Shown: positions 35,839 through 46,525 of the stretch, in pieces | Layout: the number at the start of each line of letters is the position of its first letter | How positions within the stretch are numbered: the first letter of the stretch is position 1 | NCBI GenBank assembly: GCA_032622095.1 | Contig: CP136069.1 | Span: 14,058,450-14,122,449, forward strand | Source of the DNA: Siphonodentalium dalli | Taxonomy: Eukaryota > Mollusca > Scaphopoda > Gadilida > Siphonodentaliidae | DNA: 64,000 nt | Direction of reading: 5' to 3' | The notes under the pieces: model-generated | The model's input: the letters and a program-made list of their open reading frames with translations, nothing else | Told to the model about the DNA's origin: nothing | Database searches by the model: none | Position numbers and translations under genes: made by a program

Positions 35839-36586
35839 GTGAGTGTCAATCAATGGATAATGTTGGACTTAAAGGGACTAAACGACATCAAGGGAATAAC
35901 ATGAATGTCTGTAAGATTCTATCAAATACATGGGGTAGGAACTGTTCCATGGGAAAAATCCTCTTGTGATTTTCGGTCCAGTTCACTATAGATCCGTGTC
36001 CAGTTCACTTGCGAGATTTTTGTACTTGGTCCAAAACAGACGTGCTTTACAAACTACCAAACTACCAAACTACCGTATCTCAATAACCAGTAGCGATTAA
36101 ATTGAAACAAAATGAGTCTAGTGTGAAGTTTTAGTTCAAACATATGTGCACACTTAAATTACCAAAAATCTGTTGCATAGATGTTCTGGTAGTGAACGGA
36201 TCTTATCAATGGTGAACTGGGACCAATCACTAGTGAACTGGAACATTTCTTAAAATGGATAAATTCTACTATTCCACATTTACTTAACAATTTCCAACTA
36301 GTATGTCTTGATAGTTTAGGTAGCTGGCAAGGTATATACAACAAATTAACTACATATATATTAGTCCAGTGCATTTATGGTTTTACCCAGAACTAATTGC
36401 AACAAAATGTTTATTTGTTGGAATAGGTACATAGAAGCTCCATAAACAACATACTAAAAATCAGCAAAAATCGGAAAAAGGGAAATTGGTGATTTTCGTG
36501 AAATAAATTTGGGAAAATTTGGTCAAATCATCAAATTATGGATTTTCTTTAACGTATATAAACAATTCAAATACACAAGTCCTACA
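35839..36586. other. Intron-like DNA, nothing recognised
   Basis: Repeated short words such as 'ccagttcact' (35990-36010) and 'caaactaccaaactacc' (36050-36070); no exon found. Confidence 0.45.
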
Positions 36587-36850
36587 AATATCCGCGCGTT
36601 GTTGTCTATAGATACCGTTCTATTAATATCCGCCCGTTGTTGTCTATAGATACCGTTCTATTAATATCCGCGCGTTGTTGTCTATAGTTACCGTTCTATT
36701 AATATCCGCGCGTTGTTGTCTATAGATACCGTTCTATTAATATCCGCGCGTTGTTGTCTATATATACCGTTCTATTAATATCCGCGCGTTGTTGTCTATA
36801 GATACCGTTCTATTAATATCCGCGCGTTGTTGTCTATAGATACCGTTCAT
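36587..36850 (+). repeat. Minisatellite, 38-bp unit, seven copies
   Basis: Near-identical units made of 'ttctattaatatccgcgcgt' followed by 'tgttgtctatagataccg'. No spacers between units, so not a CRISPR-type array. Confidence 0.9.
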
Positions 36851-38054
36851 CGGCAGCTTCAGTGTGCATCAAATCTGAATGTAGCACGGTCAAATTTCAT
36901 CGGCGCAGAACGGAGTAGCGAAACGAGCGAACCCGCCACACAGGAAATTGTTATGGAGCAGTGTTCCAAGTAACGCAATGAACAAACCCAACGGTTTGTG
37001 CACGGTGACAACGGAAAATGAAAGTCTCGATTCGTGTCATGAAAATGACTAAATGATACTTTTTATACAGTTTTGTTTGCAAATTCCTTGCTAGATTGAA
37101 TTACAATGGAGATAAACGTATCATGCACATTCTTCACATTTATAGATTCGGTATCGATTGATTGATTTAAAAAATATTATCCTTTCTGTCCATGCCATAT
37201 ATAGACACATGCTATCCGAAACAGTAACTAAACTGGTCATTCTCACATTCCATGTTTAAGTTGATGATGAAAAACCCCTCATAGGTATGTTAGATCTGTT
37301 TAACCCACATTTAGCATAATATGTATATATTCTGATCTGATGCCATATAATGTTTCTTTCCAAACATGTTCACTTTTCGGGCACATGTGTGTCTTTGGTT
37401 CCAGATTGTGGTAGTCAGTATGTAGGAAGGTTGTTCGGCCTCTTGTTCCGAATTTCGATGAACAAAATGGCCGCCATCTTGGAATTTAGTCATTTCATGG
37501 CGGAATCCGTCGACACACACAACAGGTCACATCCCTCATATGATTGTCACCAAACTTCGAATGGATCTTCAGGTGACATCTAGATGGGATCCATTGATTA
37601 TTTCCGATTTTTTTTTTAAACATGGCCGACAGCAGCCACCTTGGATCTCAAAGTTAATTGGCATGTGTATGATCACACCAACTGTATACTATATATGTGA
37701 GGTATTGATTTTTACCGAATTTCGATGAAAAATATGGCCGCCGAATTTTAGTCTTTGTATCACTAAATACTTCAACATGCCTTATAGACAACATGTTTCA
37801 CCCAGTTGATCCCAACTTCATAGGCCTCTTCGCGATCACCTCTAGTATTACTTGAATATTTAAACTTTCCGCATTCCTTATGACATCATCCCCTCAACAA
37901 GTTGAGTTACAGGTCTTTAGATCTTTTAACCAAGATATTCCGAAAATCTTAATTGTTATGGAAATTTCTTATGATTTATTTTATTTAGTTTTGATGTTTT
38001 AGAGGGAGACCAATTGTTTTAACTATTCAATAACAAAATTGTTTATTTATAAAT
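36851..38054. other. Intron-like DNA with a diverged ATGGCCGCC-type repeat
   Basis: 37455-37750 contains three diverged units with 'aaaatggccgccatcttgg', 'acatggccgacagcagcc' and 'aaatatggccgccgaa', relatives of the large satellite at 50.4-56.9 kb. Elsewhere nothing is recognised. Confidence 0.5.
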
Positions 38055-38365
38055 GCAGTAATGCATCACGTTTGGTATTTTAAATTCTAGCTAATGCATC
38101 ACATTTGGTGTTTATAAATCTAGGTCATGCATCATATTTTGTATTTATAAATCAAGGTAATGCATCACATTTGGTATTTATAAATCTAGGTCATGCATCA
38201 TATTTTGTAATTATAAATCTAGGTAATGCATCACATTTGATATTTATAAATCTAGGTCATGCATCATATTTTGTGTTTATAAATCTGGGTAATGCATCAC
38301 ATTTGGTATTTATAAATCTAGGTCATGCATCATATTTTGTATTTATAAATCTAGGTAATGCATTT
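38055..38365 (+). repeat. Minisatellite, 33-bp unit in alternating pairs
   Basis: Units alternate between 'gtaatgcatcacatttggta' and 'gtcatgcatcatattttgta', each followed by 'tttataaatctag', giving a 66-bp higher-order period. 33 bp is a multiple of three, so the frame stays open; the encoded repeat is a by-product. Confidence 0.85.
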
Positions 38366-38711
38366 AAAACATCGTAATGGGTTTGGAACATATGTATATA
38401 CTTATGTGTACTTTCAATGTCGGTGGATGTTCGCCCCGATTGAAGGTCAGAAGATATCTGTTCAATTGAACTTATTGACGATCAAATAGTGTTGTCTGTC
38501 ATTTGCAGAATGAGGTCCCCAGAGGGTGAATTTAGTGATGCTATCCCGCATAGCGGGCTAGCATCACCAAATTCACCATCTGGGGACCTCATTCTGCTTA
38601 CACCTCAGCAGAATGAGGTTCCTCCCAGAGGGTGAATTTGGTGATGCTAGCCCGCTATGCGGGGTAGCATCACTAAATTCACCCTCTGGGGACCTCATTC
38701 TGCAAATGACA
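38330..38711 (+). repeat. Left arm of the inverted repeat around the 26-bp minisatellite
   Basis: Runs from 'ttataaatctaggtaatgca' through 'gtaatgggtttggaacatat', 'agaagatatctgttcaattg' and two family B palindromes (38505-38597, 38608-38703). The reverse complement of the same order occurs at 40075-40435. Confidence 0.8.
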
Positions 38712-38814
38712 GACACACTATTTCAAGGCTTGTATGTAACTCCATGTGGTGCTAACTCAGCCAATATAGCTGACTCAGAAGAATTCTCAACACAGCTCTG
38801 CAATTGTTCAGTGT

Positions 38815-39845
38815 CTTGTGAGGAGTAACCAACACTGATGATTGTGAGGAGTAACCAACACTGATGGTTGTGAGGAGTAACCAACACTGATGATTGTGAG
38901 GAGTAACCAACACTGATGATTGTGAGGAGTAACCAACACTGATGATTGTGAAAAGTAACCAACACTGATGATTGTGAGGAGTAACCAACACTGATGATTG
39001 TGAGGAGTAACCAACACTGATGATTGTGAGGAGTAACCAACACTGATGATTGTGAGGAGTAACCAACACTGATGATTGTGAAGAGTAACCAACACTGGTG
39101 ATTGTGTGGAGTAACCAACACTGATGATTGTGAAGAGTAACCAACACTGGTGATTGTGAAGAGTAACCAACACTGATGATTGTGAAGAGTAACCAACACT
39201 GATGATTGTGAGGAGTAACCAACACTGATGAGGAGTAACCAACACTGATGATTGTGAGGAGTAACCAACACTGATGATTGTGAAAAGTAACCAACACTGA
39301 TGATTGTGAGGAGTAACCAACACTGATGATTGTGAGGAGTAACCAACACTGATGATTGTGAGGAGTAACCAACACTGATGATTGTGAGGAGTAACCAACA
39401 CTGATGATTGTGAAGAGTAACCAACACTGGTGATTGTGTGGAGTAACCAACACTGATGATTGTGAAGAGTAACCAACACTGGTGATTGTGAAGAGTAACC
39501 AACACTGATGATTGTGAAGAGTAACCAACACTGATGATTGTGAGGAATAACCAACACTGATGAGGAGTAACCAACACTGATGATTGTGTGGAGTAACCAA
39601 CACTGATGATTGTGAGGAGTAACCAACACTGATGATTGTGAGGAGTAACCAACACTGATGATTGTGAGGAGTAACCAACACTGATGATTGTGTGGAGTAA
39701 CCAACACTGATGATTGTGAGGAGTAACCAACACTGATGATTGTGAGGAGTAACCAACACAGTGTCTTGTGAGGAGTAACCAACACTGATGATTGTGAGGA
39801 GTAACCAACACTGATGATTGTGTGGAGTAACCAACACTGATGATT
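38815..39845 (+). repeat. Minisatellite, 26-bp unit, about 39 copies
   Basis: Tandem copies of 'gaggagtaaccaacactgat' plus 'gattgt', with variant units (aagagt, tggtga, tgtgga) arranged in repeating blocks and a few short units lacking 'gattgtg'. All three minus-strand frames stay open for about 350 codons because the unit has no stop in any minus frame; they spell the same peptide cycled through frames. No start, splice or codon-bias evidence for a protein. Confidence 0.9.
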
Positions 39846-40074
39846 GCGCAATAGTTGTTAATTGTACAAGAGCGTCAGCTTGAATCTTTCTGGAACATTC
39901 TATCAGAAGAGAGACACTGAGTGGCCCAGTCCTGGTCGGTTTGACATATTTAAATTTTCAAGCTATGCGTTTGAGCGTTTTATCCGTCACAGAAGGTCTC
40001 TTGACATTTGGGCCAAAACCAAGTACTAAGTACAGAGGATAGACCTCAGCATCAGTGGAACTTGGCAGTATTCT

Positions 40075-40435
40075 GTCATTTGCAGAATGAGGTCCCCAGA
40101 GAGTGAATTTAGTGATGCTACCCCGCATAGCGGGCTAGCATCACCAAATTCACGCTCTGGGAACCTCATTATGCTGAGGTGTAAGCAGAATGATGTCCCC
40201 AGAGGGTGAATTTGGTGATGCTAGCCGGCTATGCGGGATAGTATCACTAAATTCACCCTCTGCGGACCTCGCGCTCAATAAGTTCAATTGAACAGATATC
40301 TTCTGACCTTCAATCGGGCGAACATCCACCGACATTGAACGTACACATAAGTATATACATATGTTCCAAACCCATTACGATGTTTTAAATGCATGACCTA
40401 GATTTATAAACACAAAATATGATGCATGACATCAG
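40075..40435 (-). repeat. Right arm of the inverted repeat around the 26-bp minisatellite
   Basis: Contains two family B palindromes (40082-40174, 40185-40271) followed by the reverse complement of 38330-38480, ending in one 'catgacctagatttataaa' minisatellite unit. The palindrome nearest the unique arm has lost its outermost bases ('ggacctcgcgctc'). Confidence 0.8.
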
Positions 40436-40539
40436 TGGAACTTGTTGTTTGTTATGAGTTGCCATATGAAAAGCAAATAATCGACAACTAGCCCAGCAGC
40501 CGCCTCGGACCACGCTTCGAAATATGGTCGGACCAAAGA

Positions 40540-40810
40540 ATTTCACCCATACAGAGCCCCAGACAAACATGAGCAGACGACACTCTTATATATGCTTCTA
40601 TATATGTGTGGGGCTCCCTGCAGGGTAATGGATGTTTTTTATTTTATGTCCTAAAAATTGTAAGAAACATTTATTTAAAAAACATGATAAAAAATTGTTA
40701 GGCCAATGAATTCTCTTATATATGCGAGGCGACCTATGGTCAACTCGCATATATAAGAGAATGCATTGGCACAGGGTAAAAAAAATCCCGACTTACGACT
40801 GGATTTGATA
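40540..40810. mobile_element. Truncated hairpin MITE, GTGACCC family
   Basis: Carries 'cacccatacagagccccaga', the 'ggggctccctgcagggtaat' block, one family A palindrome (40702-40770) and the terminal 'cgacttacgactggatttga' followed by 'tatggtgaccc'. The left terminal repeat is missing. Confidence 0.65.
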
Positions 40811-41333
40811 TGGTGACCCGTTTAGCCACTGCATACAGCAGCCTCCCGGTACCTCGCCACAGTGAGACAGGCGCGAACAGTATTGTACAAAATTGAAACA
40901 TTTAACAGTGATGAAGACGAAATGAAAACAGACATGACACGAAAGAAACATACATGAAATGCAGAAGACACGTCATATTGACACCAGAAACCAAATACAA
41001 CAGATGGCAGAAATGTAATCTGAAACACCGTGGAGAGGCGAGACCAGCCGATTGATTGAGCTGGGTCAACTCAACCACCCGTCTTGAAGAGATGTCGGAC
41101 CAATGAGGGACATCAGCTAGGTCGTATCCGCAGGTCAATGCCTCGTATGATACGGCCGCCCTTGTACCTCCAGGACTCCTACACCACACCTCACGGAATG
41201 CACCCCATGGCAAACAGGGTGCCACATTAGGGGATTCTTACCCCTTGCAGTGGGCGCAATTATATTCTATTCTATTATACCCCTCGCCTTCACGGTGAAC
41301 ACCAGGGTGACCTCTAGATGGGAGCAATCAATT
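40811..41333. other. Unassigned, GC-richer DNA
   Basis: Less AT-rich than its neighbours. A minus-strand frame at 40902-41225 looks mildly protein-like but has no recognised domain, and splice sites could not be placed. It may be host sequence or an old transposon body between two MITEs. Confidence 0.3.
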
Positions 41334-41813
41334 GTGACCCGCCGTATCAAATCCAGTCGTAAATCGGCATTTTTTTTACCCTGTGCCAATGCATTCTCTT
41401 ATATATGCGAGTCGACCATAGGTCGCCTCGCATATATAAGAGAATTCATTGGCCTAACAATTTTTTACAATTTTAATAATTTTTTCTTGTATTCTTTAAC
41501 AATTTTATACAGAGCCCCAGGTCGCCTCGCATATATAAGAGAATGCATTGGCCTATTATCATTTTTTTAAATAAATGTTTCTTACAATTTTTAGGACATA
41601 AAATAAAAAAAACATCCATTACCCTGCAGAGAGCCCCACACATATATATAGAAGCATATAGAAGAGTGTCGTCTGCTCAAGAAAAAAATATTAAAATTGT
41701 AAAAAATTGTTAGGCCAATGCATTCTCTTATATATGCGAGGCGACCTATGGTCGACTCGCATATATAAGAGAATGCATTGGCACTTACGACTGGATTTGA
41801 TATGGCGGGTCAC
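41334..41813. mobile_element. Hairpin MITE, GTGACCC family, near-complete but rearranged
   Basis: Terminal inverted repeats GTGACCCGCC...ATCAAATCCAGTCGTAA and the inverse, ending GGCGGGTCAC, flanked by aatt on both sides. It holds family A palindromes at 41385-41453 and 41714-41782 plus an inserted half palindrome near 41520-41553, which suggests internal rearrangement. Non-coding. Confidence 0.75.
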
Positions 41814-42049
41814 AATTATGTCCGAAATTTGTGGAAAAAACATGACCGCAAGCGGCACACTCTGCAACATTTCAAATTTGAATCTATTGGCACACCTTGC
41901 AGCCCGCATTTATTGAAGATTTGTGACTCCGCCGTCGCCAATTAACGGGTATTTGCCACATTATTTTGACCATGCATGTACCTTTCCGTAATCACACAAC
42001 ACCGCACTGTTGTCCCCATACAAAATTTCGTCGAACTTAAAACGTGATT

Positions 42050-42391
42050 TGCATTGGCCTAACAATTTTTATAATTTTTTCTTGTATTCTTTAATAATTT
42101 TATAATTTCACCCATACAGAGCCCCAGACAAACATGAGCAGACGACACTCTTCTATATGCTTCTATATATGTGTGGGGCTCCCTGCAGGGTAATGGGTGT
42201 TTTTTTTATTTTATGTCCTAAAAATTGTCAGAAACATTTATTTAAAAAAAATGATAAAAAATTGTTAGTCCATTGAATTCTCTTATATATGCGAGGCGAC
42301 CTATGGTCGACTCGCATATATAAGAGAATGCATTGGCACAGGGTAAAAAAAATCCCGACTTACGACTGGATTTTATATGACGGGTCACAAT
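42050..42391. mobile_element. Hairpin MITE, GTGACCC family, left end missing
   Basis: Begins inside the element ('cattggcctaacaatttt'), continues with the 'acagagccccagacaaacat' block, one decayed family A palindrome (42269-42337) and the right terminal repeat ending 'gacgggtcac'. Confidence 0.65.
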
Positions 42392-43676
42392 TGTTTTGAA
42401 TTTTACAGGCATGTTTAGGATCAGCTCCAGATGGGAGCTAATAATCATTACGGTATATGTCAATGTTTAGGCCTGAACATGGTGTCGCTTTAAATTTCAA
42501 ATTTCAAATTATTAAACAACATTTTGTCCCAGTGTAATGATTTGTAACACAATATAACATAATTAACATTCTAATGGCAAAATCCTAAACACAAGTGCTT
42601 GTAGCAATTTCCAACACTGCATAATAAACTCTTGCGTATCCGCATCATAAAATATCTGGAACACGTCTATAGACATGCCCATGAATTGTTGATTATTCAT
42701 ATTGAATTTCAGACGATTGATTGCATAGCGTTTCACTTTTGATGCATACTAATGGATTTCGGGCCATGGCAACAGTCGAAACAAGTTCCAAAACAGACCT
42801 ATATTTGATGAACTTGTCATCTGGGATATGTGTTACTTTGGAAATAATGAATAATGTATATGTTATTTGAAGTATTTGATAATATAATCTTGATTTCATG
42901 ACTTGTGATCAAACGAACGCGATGTGTTCTGCCTTCTGTGTAGAGTCCCCACCGGGAGAGTAATATATTATTAAAATTATGTGAAACATTCCGGTAGGGT
43001 GGTCAAATAGAATGTAGATTATTCTTGTTCAAAGTAGGTATTTATTCAAATATTATATAACCAAATTGACAACAAACAGCGTCATTCTTATATATTAATT
43101 AAATGCAGTAACTCTCGATGGCGGAATCATTTTCGTTAGTTTATCGCCGATAGATGCGTCCCGAATCGAGCAGTAAATATTTACAATTGAGCGTAGTTCA
43201 GACGATGTTTTCTATGGATCTTCAGATTTTCGGCGATGGCGATGTTAGTGGAATGTTACATTCCTCCAGTTGGCATAGCTCCTGAATACTATCTTATCAT
43301 TTTTACGCACACGAACAAGTACATAATATATATGTCTTTAATTTATAAACTATCCTCAACTGATTGGGACAGTTATGGTATTGGACGTTTCCAAGAATTA
43401 GTTTTTTACGGCTAATTTTGTCGAGAATTAGTAACAAACCTTTGTGTAAAGTTCATTACCTTGCTTAAACCTAACGGATTTCTATGGCTTTTATGAGCAA
43501 TAATTTTTAACATTTACTCTACTTTTATTCTCTTTAAACATCGATAGAGTTACAGAGGATAGGACACGATAGGATACAGTTTGCATAAAATGTAAAAGTT
43601 ACATTTCAGAATTTGCCTCTATTTCAAAACACCGCACGCTGAACTGGAAGATATGAGTGCGTAAATAGTAACATTT
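42392..43676. other. AT-rich DNA with a dispersed-repeat fragment at 43190-43350
   Basis: 43190-43350 resembles 27620-27790 ('acattcctccagttggcata', then 'tatgtcttta'). The rest has no recognised feature. Confidence 0.5.
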
Positions 43677-44130
43677 GTGACCCGCCATATCAAATCCAGT
43701 CGTAAGTCGGGATTTTTATACCCTGTGCCACTGCATTCTCTTTTATATGCGAGTCGACCGTAGGTCGCATCGCATATATAAGAGAATTCATCGGCCTAAC
43801 AATTTTTTATCATGTTTTTTAAATAAATGTTTCTTACAATTTTTAGGACATAAAATAAAAAACATCCATTACCCTGCAGGGAGCCCCCCACATATATAGA
43901 AGCACATAGAAGAGTGTCGTCTGCTCATGTTTGTTTGGGGCTCTGCATGGGTGAACTTATACAATTGTTAAAGAATACAAGAACAAATTATTAAAATTGT
44001 AAAAAATTGTTAGGCCAATGCATTCTCTTATATATGCGAGGCGACCTATGGTCGACTCGCATATATAAGAGAATGCATTGGCACAGGGTAAAAACAATCC
44101 CGACTTACGACTGAATTTGATATGGCGGGT
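43677..44130. mobile_element. Hairpin MITE, GTGACCC family, best complete copy
   Basis: Left end GTGACCCGCCATATCAAATC, right end the inverse through 'gatatggcggg'. Both sides carry 'taacattt' (left before GTGACCC, right after GGCGGG), a possible 8-bp target duplication. Two family A palindromes (43727-43795, 44014-44082) sit just inside the ends. The core has the 'ccctgcagggagccc' and 'gtgtcgtctgctcatgtttg' blocks. Non-coding; superfamily not certain (8 bp would suit hAT). Confidence 0.75.
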
Positions 44131-44432
44131 AACATTTACGGGCAGTTTTGTCATTCTGAGACCAACGTTTTCGATAGCTCGTCGATATATGGGCAGTTCG
44201 GGAACTGCTCGTAAATCCAATTGTTCCAAATGCTTCATGAGTACAGGTAGATGATCTCAACCGATAATCTCAACAACCCACAAAGCTATATGTATATATG
44301 CACTAAGTTAGATTTACCCACCCCTTGACCAGAAAGGTACAGTTTAACTTTTTATGCACGCTCAAATATCTTTATGTATAATTAATGGGGCTATACTCAG
44401 TCATCGATAACTAAGTTCTTCCTTTGATATGC
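44131..44432. other. Short unassigned stretch
   Basis: About 300 bp between two MITEs with no recognised feature. Confidence 0.4.
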
Positions 44433-44785
44433 CTGCAAATAGCGTGTCTGTCATTTGAAGAATGAGGTCCACAGAGGGTGAATTTAGTGGGATAGCATCA
44501 CCAAATTCACCCTCTGGAGACCTCATTCTGCTTAGGCCTCATCTTCTGGGAAGTATCTATAGTATCAAATTAACATTGTTTTTAGTTAAATTTCCCTTCT
44601 AGGAAGTTGCTATACAACTTCAACTGGGGAACTTCAATCTAATCCTAGGTCTGCCATAGCAGTTGACGGCCTTAGCAGAATGAGGTCCCCAGAGGGTGAA
44701 TTTAGTGATGCTAGCCCGCTATGCGGTATAGCGTCACTAAATTCACCCTCTGGGGACCTCATTCTGCAAACGACAGACACGCTAT
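44433..44785. mobile_element. MITE with two terminal hairpins (family B), copy 2
   Basis: Inverted ends 'caaatagcgtgtctgtcatt' and its inverse, a left palindrome with its loop side deleted (44457-44531), a shared spacer ('cttctgggaagtatctatag', 'caacttcaactggggaactt') and an intact right palindrome (44675-44767). Same organisation as 28229-28712. Confidence 0.75.
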
Positions 44786-45664
44786 TATCTGATCGTTCCT
44801 GGTGTGCTCCCATTATTCCTGACTGAGAACCAACATGTATATATATATAATACCTGTCGTCTGTGTGTCAAATTTGCAATACCAGTAATCGAAAGACACA
44901 GTAACAAGATTTTCAAATTACGACATTAATGATTTAAGCCCACCGACCTAGTGTGAGACAAAAGTGCTCGCACAAATTCAAAAGCGTCGTATTAAATAAT
45001 AATTGGTGACGTCACAAAATCAGATAGAGTCTATATACAACCAAAGCGTCCGGCTTTTGGTTCGTTAGTATATATATTTGACCAAAACAAAACGAGCTAT
45101 TTGCACGGCATTGTAAAAAGCGCTCTACCCCTGATATGATAGAAATAAAGAGCGTTTTTTTTCAACTTTTTTGCGAAAGATTTTAAACAGTTGGAAATTG
45201 TCTGTAACCATGTAAAGTATTTTTCAGAGTATACGAGGCTGTCATTAATGAATGTATGTGTTTGTAAGTGGATACACGCACTAATTTGTATTTAAATCAC
45301 TGTTTAAATGGAAAATATCCACATACACAAAATAACGATGGATGGAACGCCTTTCGGGATACCCACCAAGTTGTATTGTTATTTTGCCGAATCATAACTC
45401 GGTAGAATAACAACCTTCTAATATGAGCGCTCATACGGCGGAATTAATGTCGTGTATCGACATTGTCTTGCGTGTATATGGCCTGCATATCAACATAGTT
45501 TGTAATTTCCCCATTGGCTACAGTGCTAAATGTGATGCCCGAAAAGACAACGAAAACGAGTAGCCCTGCATGCTTAGACACTGTGAATATACATGTATCA
45601 TTCAACGAGACTGTGGTAGGTTAATATAACTTGAGTCTCAATACCAACTCTTTATATTGAACAA
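44786..45664. other. AT-rich DNA with an 'aaagagcgtt'-family repeat at 45108-45235
   Basis: 45108-45235 matches 12685-12820 ('cctgatatgatagaaataaa', 'aacagttggaaattg', 'gtatttttcagagta'). Nothing else could be supported. Confidence 0.5.
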
Positions 45665-45957
45665 TCTACTATATATTTTGGGTCTTCTGGCTGTCTGTTT
45701 GTCTGTTTGTTTGTTAGCAATGGCCGGGAAAACTGCCGGACGGATTTCGACGAAATTTGATACCTAGGGGTACTTTTGTCCGGGGAGTGTTTTGGACGGG
45801 TCCAATCGTGACCCCGACCTGACATTGACCTTCAAAATGGTCAATTTAAGGTCAAACCGGGTCCAATTTCGCATGCGACCGTGTCCTTGCTCATATATTC
45901 ATGTTTCTGTCAAAGAAATCGCTAAATAGCGCGGACGAAGTCGGGCCCACCAGCTAG
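45665..45957 (+). mobile_element. Short Helitron-like element
   Basis: Starts TCTACTATATATTTTG after A and ends GGACGAAGTCGGG, then CTAG followed by T, matching the termini of the 371-895 and 16996-23407 elements. The interior has one core unit ('ggatttcgacgaaatttgat', 'ttggacgggtccaatcgtga') and a 3' part related to the 371-895 element ('gcgaccgtgtccttgctcat'). Confidence 0.8.
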
Positions 45958-46047
45958 TCAAGATATGTATAAAAGATGTCCTGTCCGATCTTTATGCCAC
46001 ATCAATATATTATTCAAGTGATCGAATTTAGAAAGTTTGGGTTCAGC

Positions 46048-46180
46048 AAGAGCGTTCCTTGTTGGTCTAATCCTGGTATGGTAGAATACAGAGTGTTTGT
46101 TTCATTTCGGTACGGAACATTGAACCAGCTGGAAAATATAGCTGTGACCATGGGAAGTCCTTTTCATGGCATATGTGCAC
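46048..46180 (+). repeat. Copy of the 'aaagagcgtt' repeat family
   Basis: Contains 'agagcgttccttgttggtct', 'atcctggtatggtagaata', 'accagctggaaaatatagct' and 'gaccatgggaagtcc', in the same order as the copies at 12685 and 45108. Confidence 0.6.
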
Positions 46181-46496
46181 AGTGGTGTATCAATAGTTCA
46201 TGCAATCGCAAATCCTGAAGTGGATCCTCAATTCAGGACCCCTTTGTGACGTCCCTGGCTGGAATTGTCAAACTATATATGGATCTATAACGAGTCAGTC
46301 AATATAGAAGTATTTCTTTTTCTTTATGTTTAATTAAAAGTCCCAGACTCTTCACGAGACACGTCTCTGTTACCCTCATAGCAACCACCCCAGTGGGTGT
46401 TTATACCTAAATGCGTGTGAATTATGACGTCATATAATTTTTCTATATTTCTATACCAAGAGCGAAAATAGCGTGTATGCTTTTTTGTAAATTTCA

Positions 46497-46525
46497 CACG
46501 TGACTTCCGGGAGGTTACTGCGCAG
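46497..46525. promoter_or_regulatory. Candidate promoter motif cluster
   Basis: CACGTG (46497-46502), ACTTCCGGG (46503-46511) and TACTGCGCAG (46517-46525) lie within 29 bp; these resemble E-box, ETS and NRF-1 type sites, often found together at constitutive animal promoters. The following 200 bp are GC-richer. No transcript can be assigned, so the call is tentative; the duplicate is at 58051-58079. Confidence 0.3.

Noticed and set aside
36587-36850. CRISPR-like regular array
   Set aside because: The 38-bp units are directly contiguous without spacers and the DNA is clearly from an animal.
38815-39845. Repeated CTGATGA words resembling hammerhead cores
   Set aside because: The CTGATGA in each 26-bp unit is not followed by a stem II and GAAA, so no ribozyme can form.
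38723-39851. Three overlapping 347-362 codon minus-strand frames
   Set aside because: All are the 26-bp minisatellite read in three frames; the open length follows from the repeat.
40902-41225. 107-codon minus-strand frame
   Set aside because: Composition is mildly protein-like, but no family was recognised and no reliable splice sites or start could be placed.
45976-46218. 80-codon + strand frame
   Set aside because: It overlaps the 'aaagagcgtt' dispersed repeat, copies of which elsewhere are not open.
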